DNA of 64,000 bases, from positions 372,001-436,000 of the forward strand of contig NZ_CP018617.1 of NCBI RefSeq assembly GCF_002849855.1. The letters are read 5' to 3'. How positions within the stretch are numbered: position 1 is the stretch's first letter; each line of letters starts with the position of its first letter. The DNA is from Vibrio azureus (lineage in GTDB: Bacteria > Pseudomonadota > Gammaproteobacteria > Enterobacterales > Vibrionaceae). The notes beneath the pieces were generated by a model. That model made no database searches and had not been told where the DNA came from. It saw only the letters and a program-made list of their open reading frames with translations. The position numbers and the translations under genes were made by a program. This document shows positions 33,679-44,192 of the stretch, piece by piece.

Positions 33679-36531
33679 TTATTTCGCTTGCGTGGTGAAC
33701 GACCAAATTGGCCCTCTCATTATTTGCTCATCTTGACGAGTATCAACACGCCAGTAATATGTTGTGCTGTTCGTGAGACCACTGATTTTATAGCCAGAGC
33801 CTACAGGAGAAACCGGCTTCAATGATGTGGGAGTTGTACCTAAAAACACCGTGATATTCTGGCTGGTTGCTTTCACGTTAAAGCGTAAATCTAAACTTAA
33901 TGGAACATCTTTTGAATCATTAAATGGCACAGGGTTACTCGGTGTAATGCTTTGATGACCAGGAAGCCAGTAATCAAGGGCATTTCTCTCGTAAGCGCCG
34001 ATATCTGGCGCATTACCCACATACTCTAATGTCATAAAGCGAGTGTTGCTTGAACCCGCATCGACAATAACACTGTTTTCCGTTGGTCTAAAATCGCCCC
34101 ACAGCGGACCTTCTAAATTGTCCAGTACAGCACTCAATGAACCAGTGAGATTTGAGTCAGTGACACCCGGTACCAGAAGTTGTTCTGGTGTACCTGATTT
34201 TCTGCCCACTAAACTCCCAACCAAGTTATTCATAGTTTCTGAATTGTGGTTTATGCCTCCAGCATTTTCTTTGTTAAAAATAATCAGATCAGAGGTATGG
34301 TTATTAAATGCTAAGTTATTATAAGTGCCTTGGAAGTCGCCTTTAATGATAGAGAAGTTCGTATCCCAAATCACATTATGATGGACAATGCCGTCGTGCC
34401 CAGTCGTTGCTGCGCCCTCCACACCATCAAAACGAATCCCTGCTTTGGGCGAACTATGTACCCAGTTATAGGCAATTTCAGTACCGGCTTGCTCATTGAT
34501 ACCGACATTAATGGCAGCACCATCATGTTGCAAGAGACTGGTATTGTAGACGTGATTCCCTATCACTTTCGATTCGGCTCCAACTCTGACACCTTCAGAA
34601 TTACCTGCTGTATGGAATGTATTATTGCTAAAGGTAATGTCACGACTCTGCTGAGCCATGTTGATTGAGCCTTCACCACCTGTGCCTAAATTGGAGTAAT
34701 CAATGTCATGAATAAGGTTATTATCAATCAGGTTTCCTTGTTCTTTGATCATTTCGATTGCAGGGCCGTCAGTATACGCAAAGTAACTGTTAACAATGCG
34801 GTTGTTGGTCTGAATGATATTCTTGTTATTATTGATGAATTTTATAGTTTCTGGACGAGTCAAACTGCCCAGCATTCGCTTTGAATAGGCGTAATGCGTT
34901 GCTTCTATATCGTCAAATGTTATGTTGTGTGAGTTGATGACTGTAAACGCTGTTGCGAAGAAATCTATATTCTTCATCAAAATATGACTTGAGTTACGTA
35001 TTGTTAGGCCATAGGTTTGCGTTTTTCCTCGAATGACGAGTTGATTAGGGTCCTGACCATCGGGAGCCCATAAGTATAAGGTTTTGCTGAATCGGTCAAA
35101 GAACCATTCATTTGGGCTATCAAGTAGCGCCAGTTTACCTTCTAAGTAATAATGACCCTCTTCATATTTAACACTTTTGTTTTGCCAAAATGACGCGTTA
35201 GTTAAAATATTAGCGGCATTTTTCATCGCGGGACCAGAACCAGAAAAATCATGACTGTAGGTGAATGTATTACTACCGGGTGTATGCTCAGAAATGACCT
35301 GTGCCCAATTTAGCCAAGAACCGATATTAAGAATCGCAATAGCACCTGTGGCATCTATCCCTGAAGCTGCCAATGATTGCTCATTCACACCTACAGGCAA
35401 ATGAACGTATTCTTTGCCCGAGTTTTTTACCGAAATGCTCTCATATGGACGCTCATCAATCATGACTCCAAGTTGGCTCTGAGGTGATTGATGACGCCAT
35501 GTCGCTTTCATATCCCACAAAGAGCCATCACTTAACTGCGCATTAGGCCAACGTGCGGGCATGACGACTTGATCGTCAATAAACAGTTGCCAAATGTCTT
35601 GTGTTAATTGCGTTTTGTATATTTGCCCGCTATGAATCGACCATGGTTGCGTTATTTCAACGCTGCCATCCAGTACCGCACCGTTTCCTCGGACAATAAT
35701 TGGTTGACTTGCCGTAGCATGAATTTTGTCGATGACCTGAGCGTGTTGATAGCGGCCCGCCATCATTTCTATTGTTTGCCCTGGTGAAGCTTGATTGAGC
35801 GCCTTTTTTAAAGTGAAGAAGGGGGAAGTAAACGAACCATCATTTCCGTCATTGCCATTTGGACTTACATACCAATTCGCGGTGACATCTGAGCATAACT
35901 CTGCACTCTCAACTAAAGAGCCGTCTGGGCACTCAATGATAGGCGGTTTTACAGGGCAGTCGTTTACTGTGTCAACAACAGATCCATCATCACAAATAAT
36001 CGGTTCCGTTGGTGGTGTGATTGGACATGCTACCCCCTGCCAGAACCAAGAGCCGTTTGAGGGTGTCTCCCAGACTCCTGGGCTGTTTTTGGCTTCAAAG
36101 CATTGATTAAGATAAATAACCACATCACCATTCTCGACCTGGGTTTCACCTTTCACCCACGGTATGGCAGTTGTGTCTGTAGTCGGAGAATCATCCACAC
36201 ACACGCCATCGATAAGCTGCTGATTTTCATTACAGACTGGCGGCTCTGGTGGTGTGACGCATTCATTATCAATTAGCTCTGTTCCATCAGGGCACGCTGG
36301 TGGAACCGTGGGGGATGAGCAAGAAACGGAAATCCAAAACCAAGTAGACTGCTTTGAAGGCGTCTCCCAAGGGCCAGGGCTATTTTGTGCTTGATAACAC
36401 TCACCTTGATAGACCACCACATCGCCATCATTAACTTGAGTTTCGCCTGCTACCCACTCTATTTCAGCGGAGAGAGCTGGCAATGTGAATAGCCAAATCA
36501 GAAAGATTAAATTCCTTATTTTACTTTTCAT
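33679..36531 (-). CDS. Secreted protein with two chitin-binding modules and a right-handed beta-helix
   Basis: 950 residues. A signal peptide (MKSKIRNLIFLIWLFTLPAL, cleaved near LSA) is followed by two CBM5/12-like chitin-binding modules at about 23-72 (WVAGETQVNDGDVVVYQGEC) and 125-170 (WVKGETQVENGDVVIYLNQC), each closing with Trp-rich WFW. Cys/Pro-rich linkers with repeated CPDGT-type units separate them. About 220-800 is a parallel beta-helix of pectate-lyase/DUF1565 type (WYVSPNGNDGNDGSFTSPF, MKNIDFFATAF, SNNTFHTAGNSEGV). About 860-948 is a fibronectin-III-like domain. It probably binds chitin-containing surfaces and cleaves an anionic polysaccharide, but no catalytic residues could be pinned down. 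Confidence 0.75.
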   Translation of the reverse strand: MKSKIRNLIFLIWLFTLPALSAEIEWVAGETQVNDGDVVVYQGECYQAQNSPGPWETPSKQSTWFWISVSCSSPTVPPACPDGTELIDNECVTPPEPPVCNENQQLIDGVCVDDSPTTDTTAIPWVKGETQVENGDVVIYLNQCFEAKNSPGVWETPSNGSWFWQGVACPITPPTEPIICDDGSVVDTVNDCPVKPPIIECPDGSLVESAELCSDVTANWYVSPNGNDGNDGSFTSPFFTLKKALNQASPGQTIEMMAGRYQHAQVIDKIHATASQPIIVRGNGAVLDGSVEITQPWSIHSGQIYKTQLTQDIWQLFIDDQVVMPARWPNAQLSDGSLWDMKATWRHQSPQSQLGVMIDERPYESISVKNSGKEYVHLPVGVNEQSLAASGIDATGAIAILNIGSWLNWAQVISEHTPGSNTFTYSHDFSGSGPAMKNAANILTNASFWQNKSVKYEEGHYYLEGKLALLDSPNEWFFDRFSKTLYLWAPDGQDPNQLVIRGKTQTYGLTIRNSSHILMKNIDFFATAFTVINSHNITFDDIEATHYAYSKRMLGSLTRPETIKFINNNKNIIQTNNRIVNSYFAYTDGPAIEMIKEQGNLIDNNLIHDIDYSNLGTGGEGSINMAQQSRDITFSNNTFHTAGNSEGVRVGAESKVIGNHVYNTSLLQHDGAAINVGINEQAGTEIAYNWVHSSPKAGIRFDGVEGAATTGHDGIVHHNVIWDTNFSIIKGDFQGTYNNLAFNNHTSDLIIFNKENAGGINHNSETMNNLVGSLVGRKSGTPEQLLVPGVTDSNLTGSLSAVLDNLEGPLWGDFRPTENSVIVDAGSSNTRFMTLEYVGNAPDIGAYERNALDYWLPGHQSITPSNPVPFNDSKDVPLSLDLRFNVKATSQNITVFLGTTPTSLKPVSPVGSGYKISGLTNSTTYYWRVDTRQDEQIMRGPIWSFTTQAK

Positions 36532-36904
36532 AACAATCCCTATTATTAATTTCTAATCATGTATTTGTTTGAGTGCTAATTAATAAGTTAGCTAATGATC
36601 TATTGGTCAATAGGTGAAGTAATTGGCAATGCGACGTACCTCTAATCACAACGACTCAGGCTGTGACCTTATTTCCATAACATCCTTTTGTAAGCTCTCA
36701 TATCCATCCCCAAGTAACATATCATCAGGACTCAAGTAACCCCGCTCTGAATCAAGTATCTTGAAGTCACTTGGGTATAGAGAGCATGGGGGCATTGTGA
36801 CAGGTAAAGGGAGGCTTTGCGGTGGCATAGTATGCGCAAAATACAGAAAAGAGTATGAGAAGGGATTGAACTGTCATAAATTGAATTTTTTATCAATATT
36901 GACT
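36532..36904. other. Intergenic region with promoter of the beta-helix gene and a repeat
   Basis: The AT-rich part next to 36532 should be the promoter of the minus-strand beta-helix gene. The rest holds the dispersed repeat copy at 36731-36779. No gene is seen. Confidence 0.5.
36731..36779. repeat. Dispersed inverted repeat, copy 7
   Basis: CTCAAGTAACCCCGCTCTGA, then ATCAAGTATCTTGAAGTCAC and TTGGGTATA: a collapsed copy in which a degenerate left end abuts the right end. Confidence 0.7.
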
Positions 36905-39046
36905 TCAACGTGATACTAAAGTAAAGCGAGAGAGTATGTGCTCCAGTGTTTTTGCTTGTTGTGCTAGTTGTTCCGCTGCTGCAGCACTTTCATGTGCAAT
37001 ACTGTTATTTTGTTGAGTAACCGTATCAATGTCGGAGATACCCCTATTAATCTCTTCCGCACCAATTGCTTGCTCTCGACAGGCACCAGCAATTTCCGAG
37101 ACAAGTTCAGTGGTTTGCTGAATACTTTCAAAAATATTGTCCAAGCTCTGAGCGGTTTTTTGAGCAATTTGACTGCCATTAGCGGTCTTGTTTACTGAAC
37201 TAGCAATTAACTTTGAAGCTTGCTCAGCAGCTTCACTGCTGCGTGATGCTAAATTTCTAACCTCATCTGCTACCACTGCAAACCCTCGTCCTTGCTCACC
37301 CGCACGAGCTGCTTCTATCGCTGCATTTAATGCCAGCAGATTGGTTTGTTGTGCAATATCATCAATAGTACTGATGAATTCTGATATGATTTCACTCGCT
37401 TTGGAAATCTCACCCATTGCATGAATCATATTTGACATGTTCGATTTACCTGTATTTGCTGCTTCTCTAGCACTCACAGTTAGGTTTTGAGCCAGCTCGG
37501 CATTACAAGCGTTACTACTAATCTTCGTCACGAGTTCGTTCAGTGAGATCGCTATACCCTCTAGGCTTTGAGCCTGTTTGGATGTGCTTTGGGAAAGATT
37601 AAAACTTGTTTCTGATACTCTTTCATTGCCTTGTGTGATGGCACTGCTGACGTACTGTGTTTCGGAGAGCACTTCATTTAGGTTGTCGTTCATCTCTTTT
37701 AAAGCAACGCCAAGCAAATCGTCATTCGATGCCAAATTAACATGATGGTTTAAATCGCCAGAGGAGATATTTTGAGCGAGATGTGCTTTATCATTCAGTG
37801 ATTTCACCATATTCAGCATTTCTGCATAAATCCCTTGGGCTTTGATATCGGAATTGGTATCAATGTTGAGTTTCCCAAGTGCTACAGATTTAACCATCTC
37901 TGCAATAAAAGTTGGTTCTCCACCAAGCACGCTCATAACATGTCGAGTCAGCAAGAGTGCAACAACTATTCCAATAAGGATTGCGAAGATCGTGCCTACA
38001 GTAGATACGAAGATTACTAGATGTTGCGTACTTTCTAGTGACTCCATTCGACTTGCCATTAACGTATTCTCTCTCTCTTTGAAAAGCTTTATCTGTTCAC
38101 GAAACTTATCAAAGTAGACCTTCCCCTTGGCTTGACCAACAATATCAGCCATATCGTCCATTGTTTTGGCATCACCAATTTCTCGACGAAGTGTTATCTG
38201 GGGCTCAACGACACGACTCATCCACTGATCAATGGTCTGCTTCGCTTCCCTTAATAATACGACTTGTTGAGGGTTATCAGATACTGTCTGAGAAAGTTCA
38301 TTCATAAGATGATAAAACTGAGACTTGCCCTGATTGAGAGGCTCTAGGAACTGTTCATGTCCAGCGAGTAGAAACCCTCGCATTCCTGTTTCCATGTTAA
38401 CAGCGGCAAGTACTATCGATTTGGCTTTACTTATGACTTTATAGGTGTGCTCCACCCAGTCATTTAACGTTGTTACTTCATTAAAATTACTACTATTATC
38501 GGCCTTTGTTCGACGTTGTTGAAGTAGCACTTTCTCTCGTTCAATAAAGGTGTCCATTTGGCGTCGGAATTTATCGAAAAATGTCTTGCCTTGTGCCTGC
38601 TGGATTAAGGTTGCCATGTCATTCATGGTTTGCGCATCACCAATCGTTTGTCGTAGCTCAATTGTCGGTTCGGTGACATTCAATTGCCATTGTTTAATCG
38701 TATCGGCAATTTCGCTGAGTAAAAGAACCTGTTGAGGGTTATCTGACACTGTATTACTGAGTTTTTTAATCAGTGCATTAAATCTTTCGCCACCATTGAC
38801 GTATGGCTCGAGAAAAGATTTTTTTCCTGCAAGTAAATAACCATGTACTCCCGTTTCCATATCAACGGCTGCAGCTTCAAGACTTGATGCTTCGGCAAGT
38901 ACATTGTGAGTGTGGTTAACCCATTTCAAATCATCATTAAGTGATTTAACACTAAAAAATACGGTGGTTGTAACTAATAGCATTAAACCAAGGATTATTG
39001 CATAGCTAGAAAGCAATTTAGCTCTGAAGCTGAAGGGGTTATTCAT
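36905..39046 (-). CDS. Methyl-accepting chemotaxis protein with two CHASE3-like sensor domains
   Basis: 713 residues. Membrane helix 1 is at about 12-31 ([19 protein letters not shown]). The periplasmic part contains two homologous CHASE3-type domains, about 40-175 ([20 protein letters not shown]) and 195-335 ([20 protein letters not shown]), both with the family's ETGxxGaLLAG signature. Membrane helix 2 ([17 protein letters not shown]) is near 345-367, then HAMP, then the MCP signalling hairpin with the tip motif [20 protein letters not shown]. It sends ligand signals to CheA. There is no NWETF-type methylation tether at the C-terminus. Confidence 0.92.
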   Translation of the reverse strand: MNNPFSFRAKLLSSYAIILGLMLLVTTTVFFSVKSLNDDLKWVNHTHNVLAEASSLEAAAVDMETGVHGYLLAGKKSFLEPYVNGGERFNALIKKLSNTVSDNPQQVLLLSEIADTIKQWQLNVTEPTIELRQTIGDAQTMNDMATLIQQAQGKTFFDKFRRQMDTFIEREKVLLQQRRTKADNSSNFNEVTTLNDWVEHTYKVISKAKSIVLAAVNMETGMRGFLLAGHEQFLEPLNQGKSQFYHLMNELSQTVSDNPQQVVLLREAKQTIDQWMSRVVEPQITLRREIGDAKTMDDMADIVGQAKGKVYFDKFREQIKLFKERENTLMASRMESLESTQHLVIFVSTVGTIFAILIGIVVALLLTRHVMSVLGGEPTFIAEMVKSVALGKLNIDTNSDIKAQGIYAEMLNMVKSLNDKAHLAQNISSGDLNHHVNLASNDDLLGVALKEMNDNLNEVLSETQYVSSAITQGNERVSETSFNLSQSTSKQAQSLEGIAISLNELVTKISSNACNAELAQNLTVSAREAANTGKSNMSNMIHAMGEISKASEIISEFISTIDDIAQQTNLLALNAAIEAARAGEQGRGFAVVADEVRNLASRSSEAAEQASKLIASSVNKTANGSQIAQKTAQSLDNIFESIQQTTELVSEIAGACREQAIGAEEINRGISDIDTVTQQNNSIAHESAAAAEQLAQQAKTLEHILSRFTLVSR

Positions 39047-39358
39047 ATATGCTCTCTTTTTGATAGATTAGCTATTTTGGATTTAATGTTAGTACAGTAA
39101 TTAGGGTGTTAAGACTATCTGGATCAAGCTTTTGAATGTAATTGAATAGCAATATACTCAGCATCTTGAGGTTACTTGGGTAGAGCGGTTGTGAATTGAA
39201 TTCCGAAATCGGTTTCAAGCCCGTTTTAACGTGACGTTATTTTACAAATTTTTCGATTTTTATCACGTTACTTGGCTTATTTTTTGTTGGTTTTTGTTTA
39301 GCCATTTACACTCTTTTATCTTTCTATTTTTGTTTAAGTTATTGATAAGTTGGGTTTT
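39047..39358. other. Intergenic region between the divergent MCP gene and the small exported protein
   Basis: It contains one right-end copy of the dispersed repeat (39160-39182). An AT-rich stretch near 39240-39340 probably carries the promoter of 39359. No gene is seen. Confidence 0.45.
39160..39182. repeat. Dispersed inverted repeat, copy 8 (end)
   Basis: AGCATCTTGAGGTTACTTGG, then GTA: inverted form of the 9792 and 23551 ends. Confidence 0.7.
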
Positions 39359-39763
39359 ATGAGTGTTTTGAAAATTCTGTGCTTCGGTGTGTTCAGCCTG
39401 ATGTGGTCATTTTTTAGTATGGCCGAATCAGATACAACAGACGTCTTCTGTGCTTCAATTGATGGTAGGGAGTGGGACTGGCTTTATGAAGACGATGGTA
39501 CTTATACCAGCGTGGAAGGAAAATGGGGTAAACACACATTAGACCCTGTCCTTACACCTTTTCCACTTACCAGCTTTGGTTACTTCGATATTCATTACAA
39601 TCGTTATCAAGCACTGCAAAACCGCTGTGATGTTATGGGTATGGTTGCCCAGCCGGCCTTGGATCGTTTCAGCGATTGGAAAATATTTCGGATTGAGATG
39701 CCAAGCGGTGAAAAGGTATTCGCTCAAGGTTTTTACACGATAAATTATGACTTTCGACTTTAG
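39359..39763 (+). CDS. Small exported protein of unknown function
   Basis: 134 residues from ATG 39359, preceded by GGG; the frame also opens upstream at a TTG, which is less likely. Signal peptide MSVLKILCFGVFSLMWSFFS is cleaved near SMA-E. The mature part has two Cys (VFCAS and NRCDV) likely to form a disulfide in the periplasm, and aromatic-rich segments (REWDWLYEDDGTYTSVEGKW, FGYFDIHYNRYQAL). I do not recognise a family. Confidence 0.6.
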   Translation: MSVLKILCFGVFSLMWSFFSMAESDTTDVFCASIDGREWDWLYEDDGTYTSVEGKWGKHTLDPVLTPFPLTSFGYFDIHYNRYQALQNRCDVMGMVAQPALDRFSDWKIFRIEMPSGEKVFAQGFYTINYDFRL

Positions 39764-39802
39764 CGCTTTGCAGGTTGGTTGAGTATCTTGAGGTCATTTG
39801 AG

Positions 39803-39920
39803 TATACCCAAGTAACCTCAAGATACTGTGTTCAGCGAGATGACCTTAGCTCTCAGGCGCGGCAATGATATCGAAGATATAGTCGCTCTGAATCAAGCAC
39901 CTTGAAGTCACTTGGGAATA
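39803..39920. repeat. Dispersed inverted repeat, copy 9 (full-length, 118 bp)
   Basis: The most complete copy. The left end is TATACCCAAGTAACCTCAAG, then ATACTGTGTTCAGCGAG. The right end is CGCTCTGAATCAAGCACC, then TTGAAGTCACTTGGGAATA. The two ends are imperfect inverted repeats around about 45 bp of unrelated core. A further half-copy (GTATCTTGAGGTCATTTGAG) abuts it at 39783-39806. No coding capacity. Structure fits a small MITE-like element or a folded RNA. Confidence 0.8.
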
Positions 39921-39963
39921 TATTCTTGCTTATGACCTCACTCATCTTCTTTTTTTGCGAGAA

Positions 39964-39985
39964 AATATCGAAACGTTTCGATATT
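39964..39985. promoter_or_regulatory. Distal RbsR operator
   Basis: A perfect 22-bp palindrome with core ATCGAAACGTTTCGAT, of the LacI/GalR-family type with a central CG. The same 16-bp core occurs at 40096-40111, 129 bp away. Confidence 0.8.
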
Positions 39986-40094
39986 AAACTGTGACACCCA
40001 TAACCTTTTATAAAAAAATTATTACTCTATAACAGATCCTACTCACACCTTGCTGTTCTGATTCTAGCGATTTCTGACAATCATTTTATTATGC

Positions 40095-40112
40095 CATCGA
40101 AACGTTTCGATG
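40095..40112. promoter_or_regulatory. Proximal RbsR operator
   Basis: A perfect 18-bp palindrome CATCGAAACGTTTCGATG, 75 bp upstream of rbsD. With the distal site it gives a two-operator arrangement suited to repression by looping. RbsR encoded at 45129 is the expected ligand; ribose would release it. Confidence 0.85.
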
Positions 40113-40187
40113 AGCTTTATGTCAATTACCAATGGGCCAAGATAGACACTCGAAATTCTATAAACGTGCCAATGAAAGGTCGATGAA

Positions 40188-40607
40188 ATGAAAAAAAGCA
40201 CCCTGTTTAACTCAGAAATCTCTTATTTGGTGGCAACCTTGGGCCATTCCGATGAGATAACCATTTGTGATGCTGGTTTACCTATTCCTGAACATGTTCA
40301 ACGTATTGATTTAGCTTTAACTCACGGTGTTCCTGGCTTTTTAGAAACGGTTCGCGTGATTTTGTCTGAGTCCCAAATCGAAGGGGTCATTATTGCTGAA
40401 GAGTTTGCCACCGTTAGCCCTGCTCACCATGAGGCGTTGCTCGCGGAGTTAGCGGTAGAAAGCTCCCTGAGCGGTAAGGAAATCAGCATTAATTACTTAT
40501 CGCATGAAGACTTTAAAGCGCGCACACAGCAAAGTCGTGCCGTGATTAGAACAGGGGAGTGCACACCTTATGCGAACGTAATTTTCCAAGCTGGTGTGGT
40601 GTTTTAA
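40188..40607 (+). CDS. rbsD: D-ribose pyranase
   Basis: 139 residues, exactly the usual length. RbsD interconverts pyranose and furanose ribose so that RbsK can use it. Diagnostic segments are the N-terminal ISYLVATLGHSDEITICDAG with the catalytic His, LALTHGVPGFLETV and the C-terminal TGECTPYANVIFQAGV. It is the first gene of rbsDACBK-rbsR, with two operators upstream and an AAAGG ribosome site. Confidence 0.96.
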   Translation: MKKSTLFNSEISYLVATLGHSDEITICDAGLPIPEHVQRIDLALTHGVPGFLETVRVILSESQIEGVIIAEEFATVSPAHHEALLAELAVESSLSGKEISINYLSHEDFKARTQQSRAVIRTGECTPYANVIFQAGVVF

Positions 40608-40630
40608 GTCACAATCTTTGAGGACCAATT

Positions 40631-42136
40631 ATGACTCAAACCATATTACAACTGAGTGAAATCGAAAAATCTTTTCCTGGTGTTAAAGCTTTGGATAAAG
40701 CCAGTCTTAATGTTTATTCAGGCCGAGTGATGGCGCTTATGGGGGAAAATGGGGCAGGTAAGTCGACCTTAATGAAAGTGTTAACGGGCATCCATCAAAT
40801 GGAAGGTGGCAGCATTCGATACCAAGACCAACCTCGTGCATTCAAAGGCCCACGTGATTCCCAAGAAGCGGGCATCAGCATCATTCACCAAGAACTGAAT
40901 TTGATCCCTGAGCTTACGATTGCCGAAAACATTTATCTTGGGCGTGAGTTCACGAGTGCAATGGGGCGTATTCAGTGGGATAAAATGCATACAGAGGCCG
41001 ATAAGCTACTAAAACGCCTCAATGTAAAACATTCATCGAGAACCTTACTCGGAGATTTAAGTCTTGGTGAGCAGCAAATGGTAGAAATTGCTAAAGCGCT
41101 GTCGTTTGAATCTAAAGTCATCATTATGGACGAACCCACCGATGCGTTGACAGACAAAGAGACTGAATCTCTATTCAAAGTCATCAACGAATTGCGTGGC
41201 CAAGGCTGCGGTATTGTTTACATCTCGCATCGACTCAAAGAAATCTTTGAAATCTGTGATGATATTACGGTGTTACGTGATGGTAAGTTCATTGCGGAAT
41301 GTCGAGTACAAGACACCAATGAAGACGACCTAATCGAGATGATGGTTGGCCGTAAATTAGAAGAACAATACCCACGAGTGGATGTGCATTATGGTGACGT
41401 GTGCCTTGATGTGATCGGTTTAACCGGATGCGGTATTCATAATGTCAGCTTCACACTCAAACGTGGTGAAATCCTAGGTATATCTGGTTTGATGGGAGCT
41501 GGACGCACAGAATTGATGAAAATCCTTTATGGGGCTTTACCGAGTGAGCGTGGCGTTATTCGTTTGAATGATAAAACCATTAACCCTACTAGCCCACAGG
41601 ATGGTTTGGCTCATGGCATTGCGTACATTTCAGAAGACCGTAAAGGGGATGGCTTGGTCTTGGGTCTGTCGGTCAAAGAAAACATGTCTTTGTGTGCTTT
41701 AGATAAGTTCAGCAAGGGTCTACACATTCAGCATGATGCAGAAATCACTGCAGTGGAAGACTTTATTAAGTTGTTCAACATCAAAACCCCAACGTGCAAT
41801 CAAATTATTGGCAATCTATCTGGTGGTAACCAACAAAAAGTTGCGATTGCTAAAGGGTTAATGACCAAACCTAAAGTGCTTATTCTGGATGAGCCCACTC
41901 GTGGTGTCGATGTCGGTGCTAAGAAGGAAATTTATCAACTGATCAATAAATTTAAAGCAGCAGGTATGAGTATCATCCTTGTTTCCTCTGAAATGCCAGA
42001 AGTACTGGGGATGAGTGATCGCATCATGGTTATGCATGAAGGCCGAGTGACAGGCGAATTTGATGCAAAAGACGCCGATCAAGAAAAACTACTTGCTTGT
42101 GCCGTAGGCAAAAAGATAAATGAGGAAGCAGCATGA
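40631..42136 (+). CDS. rbsA: Ribose ABC transporter, ATP-binding protein
   Basis: 501 residues, same as E. coli RbsA. Two fused ABC domains: the first with Walker [10 protein letters not shown], signature [15 protein letters not shown] and Walker [12 protein letters not shown]; the second with a degenerate Walker A ([16 protein letters not shown]), signature [15 protein letters not shown] and Walker [13 protein letters not shown]. It powers ribose import with RbsC and RbsB. It overlaps rbsC by 4 bp (ATGA). Confidence 0.96.
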   Translation: MTQTILQLSEIEKSFPGVKALDKASLNVYSGRVMALMGENGAGKSTLMKVLTGIHQMEGGSIRYQDQPRAFKGPRDSQEAGISIIHQELNLIPELTIAENIYLGREFTSAMGRIQWDKMHTEADKLLKRLNVKHSSRTLLGDLSLGEQQMVEIAKALSFESKVIIMDEPTDALTDKETESLFKVINELRGQGCGIVYISHRLKEIFEICDDITVLRDGKFIAECRVQDTNEDDLIEMMVGRKLEEQYPRVDVHYGDVCLDVIGLTGCGIHNVSFTLKRGEILGISGLMGAGRTELMKILYGALPSERGVIRLNDKTINPTSPQDGLAHGIAYISEDRKGDGLVLGLSVKENMSLCALDKFSKGLHIQHDAEITAVEDFIKLFNIKTPTCNQIIGNLSGGNQQKVAIAKGLMTKPKVLILDEPTRGVDVGAKKEIYQLINKFKAAGMSIILVSSEMPEVLGMSDRIMVMHEGRVTGEFDAKDADQEKLLACAVGKKINEEAA

Positions 42137-43116
42137 GTACCAATACTATGAGCAAACCAAACGAGATGGGCAGTAAAAAGCGATTGACGAAAGAATGGCT
42201 CATTGAACAAAAGTCACTGATTGCGTTGCTATGTTTGATTGTCGTGGTGTCATTTTTAAACCCCAACTTTTTTACAGTGGACAACATTCTTAATATTCTG
42301 CGCCAAACCTCAGTGAACGCGATTATCGCAGTAGGTATGACGCTCGTTATCCTCACTGCTGGCATCGATCTGAGCGTGGGGTCGGTACTGGCGTTATGTG
42401 GTGCTTTTGCAGCAAGTATGATTGCTCTTGAAGTCCCTGTTCTTATTGCGGTCCCAACGGCTTTGTTTGCTGGAGCGGCACTTGGTGCGATCAGTGGGCT
42501 CATCATTGCTAAAGGTAAGGTTCAAGCCTTTATTGCCACTTTAGTTACGATGACATTATTACGAGGTGTGACCATGGTTTATACCGATGGTCGTCCAATT
42601 TCAACAGGCTTTACCGAGACGGCAGATGCATTTGCCTGGTTTGGTACTGGCTATGCGCTCGGTATTCCGGTTCCAGTTTGGCTAATGGTGATGGTGTTCG
42701 CAGCGGTGTGGTATTTACTTAATCACACTCGTTTTGGTCGCTATGTGTATGCGTTAGGTGGAAATGAATCTGCGACGCGCCTTTCTGGAATTAACGTTGA
42801 CCGAGTGAAGATCGGTGTCTACGCCATTTGTGGCATGTTAGCCGCACTCGCGGGGATGATTGTGACCTCTCGCCTATCTTCTGCACAGCCTACCGCAGGT
42901 ATGGGTTATGAGCTTGATGCGATTGCGGCGGTTGTGCTTGGCGGTACCAGTTTAATGGGAGGAAAAGGTCGTATTATGGGGACACTGATTGGTGCACTTA
43001 TTATCGGCTTCTTAAATAACGCGCTAAACCTGCTTGATGTGTCTTCATATTACCAAATGATTGCCAAAGCCGTGGTTATTTTGCTGGCGGTATTGGTAGA
43101 CAACAAAAACAAATAA
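42133..43116 (+). CDS. rbsC: Ribose ABC transporter, permease
   Basis: 327 residues of mostly hydrophobic sequence forming 8-10 membrane helices. BPD_transp_2 family segments are [40 protein letters not shown] and the coupling-loop region [19 protein letters not shown]. Start ATG overlaps the rbsA stop. Confidence 0.96.
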   Translation: MSTNTMSKPNEMGSKKRLTKEWLIEQKSLIALLCLIVVVSFLNPNFFTVDNILNILRQTSVNAIIAVGMTLVILTAGIDLSVGSVLALCGAFAASMIALEVPVLIAVPTALFAGAALGAISGLIIAKGKVQAFIATLVTMTLLRGVTMVYTDGRPISTGFTETADAFAWFGTGYALGIPVPVWLMVMVFAAVWYLLNHTRFGRYVYALGGNESATRLSGINVDRVKIGVYAICGMLAALAGMIVTSRLSSAQPTAGMGYELDAIAAVVLGGTSLMGGKGRIMGTLIGALIIGFLNNALNLLDVSSYYQMIAKAVVILLAVLVDNKNK

Positions 43117-43173
43117 TCTACAACAATGAATCCACAACGACGAATACATTAAAACTACATCCTGAATACAAAC

Positions 43174-43199
43174 TGAGCCAGAGGATATGTGCTGGCTCA
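43174..43199 (+). other. Intercistronic hairpin between rbsC and rbsB
   Basis: TGAGCCAG and CTGGCTCA form a perfect 8-bp stem with a 10-base loop and no U run, 23 bp before rbsB. Such stems commonly shield the upstream mRNA end, or adjust expression, where the binding-protein gene must be made in excess. Confidence 0.6.
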
Positions 43200-43221
43200 C
43201 CCTACGCAAAGGACTAAAACG

Positions 43222-44100
43222 ATGAAAAAACTCGCTACTTTTATTTCTGCTGCTCTGATTTCTTCAACTATATCGGTGGCGGCGCAAGCACAAGATACGA
43301 TGGCAATCGTGGTATCCACTCTGAATAATCCGTTCTTTGTGACGATGAAAGATGGCGCAGAAGCTAAGGCCAAAGAGTTGGGTTATGACTTAATTGTCTT
43401 GGATTCGCAAAATGACCCAAGTAAAGAACTTTCCAATATAGAAGATCTTACCATTCGCGGTGTAAAAGCGATTCTGATCAACCCAACAGATTCTGATGCT
43501 GTGTCGAATGCGATCCGCATGGCCAATCGTTCTAATATCCCAGTGTTGACTTTAGACCGAGGTGCAAGAAGAGGGGAAGTGGTGAGTCACATCGCTTCGG
43601 ATAACGCTGCTGGTGGTAAAATGGCAGGGCAATTCATCATGGAAAAAGTAGGCGAACAAGCCAAAGTGATTCAATTAGAAGGCATCGCAGGGACTTCAGC
43701 GGCACGTGAACGTGGTGAAGGTTTTATGTCTGCGGTCCATGGCAGCAAGATGAGGTTACTCGCCAGCCAGCCTGCTGATTTTGACCGGACGAAAGGTTTG
43801 AATGTGATGGAAAACTTATTGGCAGCGAACGCAGAGGTTCAAGCCGTTTTTGCTCAGAATGATGAGATGGCACTTGGTGCGCTTCGTGCAGTGCAAGCGG
43901 CGGGTAAAAAGGTCGCGATTGTCGGCTTTGATGGCACCGAAGACGGCATTGCTGCGGTTAATCGAGGTAAACTGGCTGCGACTATTGCGCAGCAACCCGA
44001 GCTTATTGGTGCTTTAGGCGTAGAAACGGCAGATAAAGTATTAAAAGGTCAGAAAGTGGAGAGTTACATCCCTGTTCCACTAAAAGTGATAACTCAGTAA
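43222..44100 (+). CDS. rbsB: Ribose-binding periplasmic protein
   Basis: 292 residues from ATG 43222, chosen for its AAAGGA site and signal peptide ([20 protein letters not shown], cut near AQA). The mature protein is a type-1 periplasmic binding protein with [36 protein letters not shown] and [13 protein letters not shown], the sugar-contacting regions of RbsB. It delivers ribose to RbsAC. Confidence 0.95.
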   Translation: MKKLATFISAALISSTISVAAQAQDTMAIVVSTLNNPFFVTMKDGAEAKAKELGYDLIVLDSQNDPSKELSNIEDLTIRGVKAILINPTDSDAVSNAIRMANRSNIPVLTLDRGARRGEVVSHIASDNAAGGKMAGQFIMEKVGEQAKVIQLEGIAGTSAARERGEGFMSAVHGSKMRLLASQPADFDRTKGLNVMENLLAANAEVQAVFAQNDEMALGALRAVQAAGKKVAIVGFDGTEDGIAAVNRGKLAATIAQQPELIGALGVETADKVLKGQKVESYIPVPLKVITQ

Positions 44101-44192
44101 TTTTTCTAATGAAGCGACGAGATGATCCAATAAATGGGTTGGATTATCTCAGTCTAAAAATAAAAGGTTCGTTGAGAACCAAGGATGACAAT

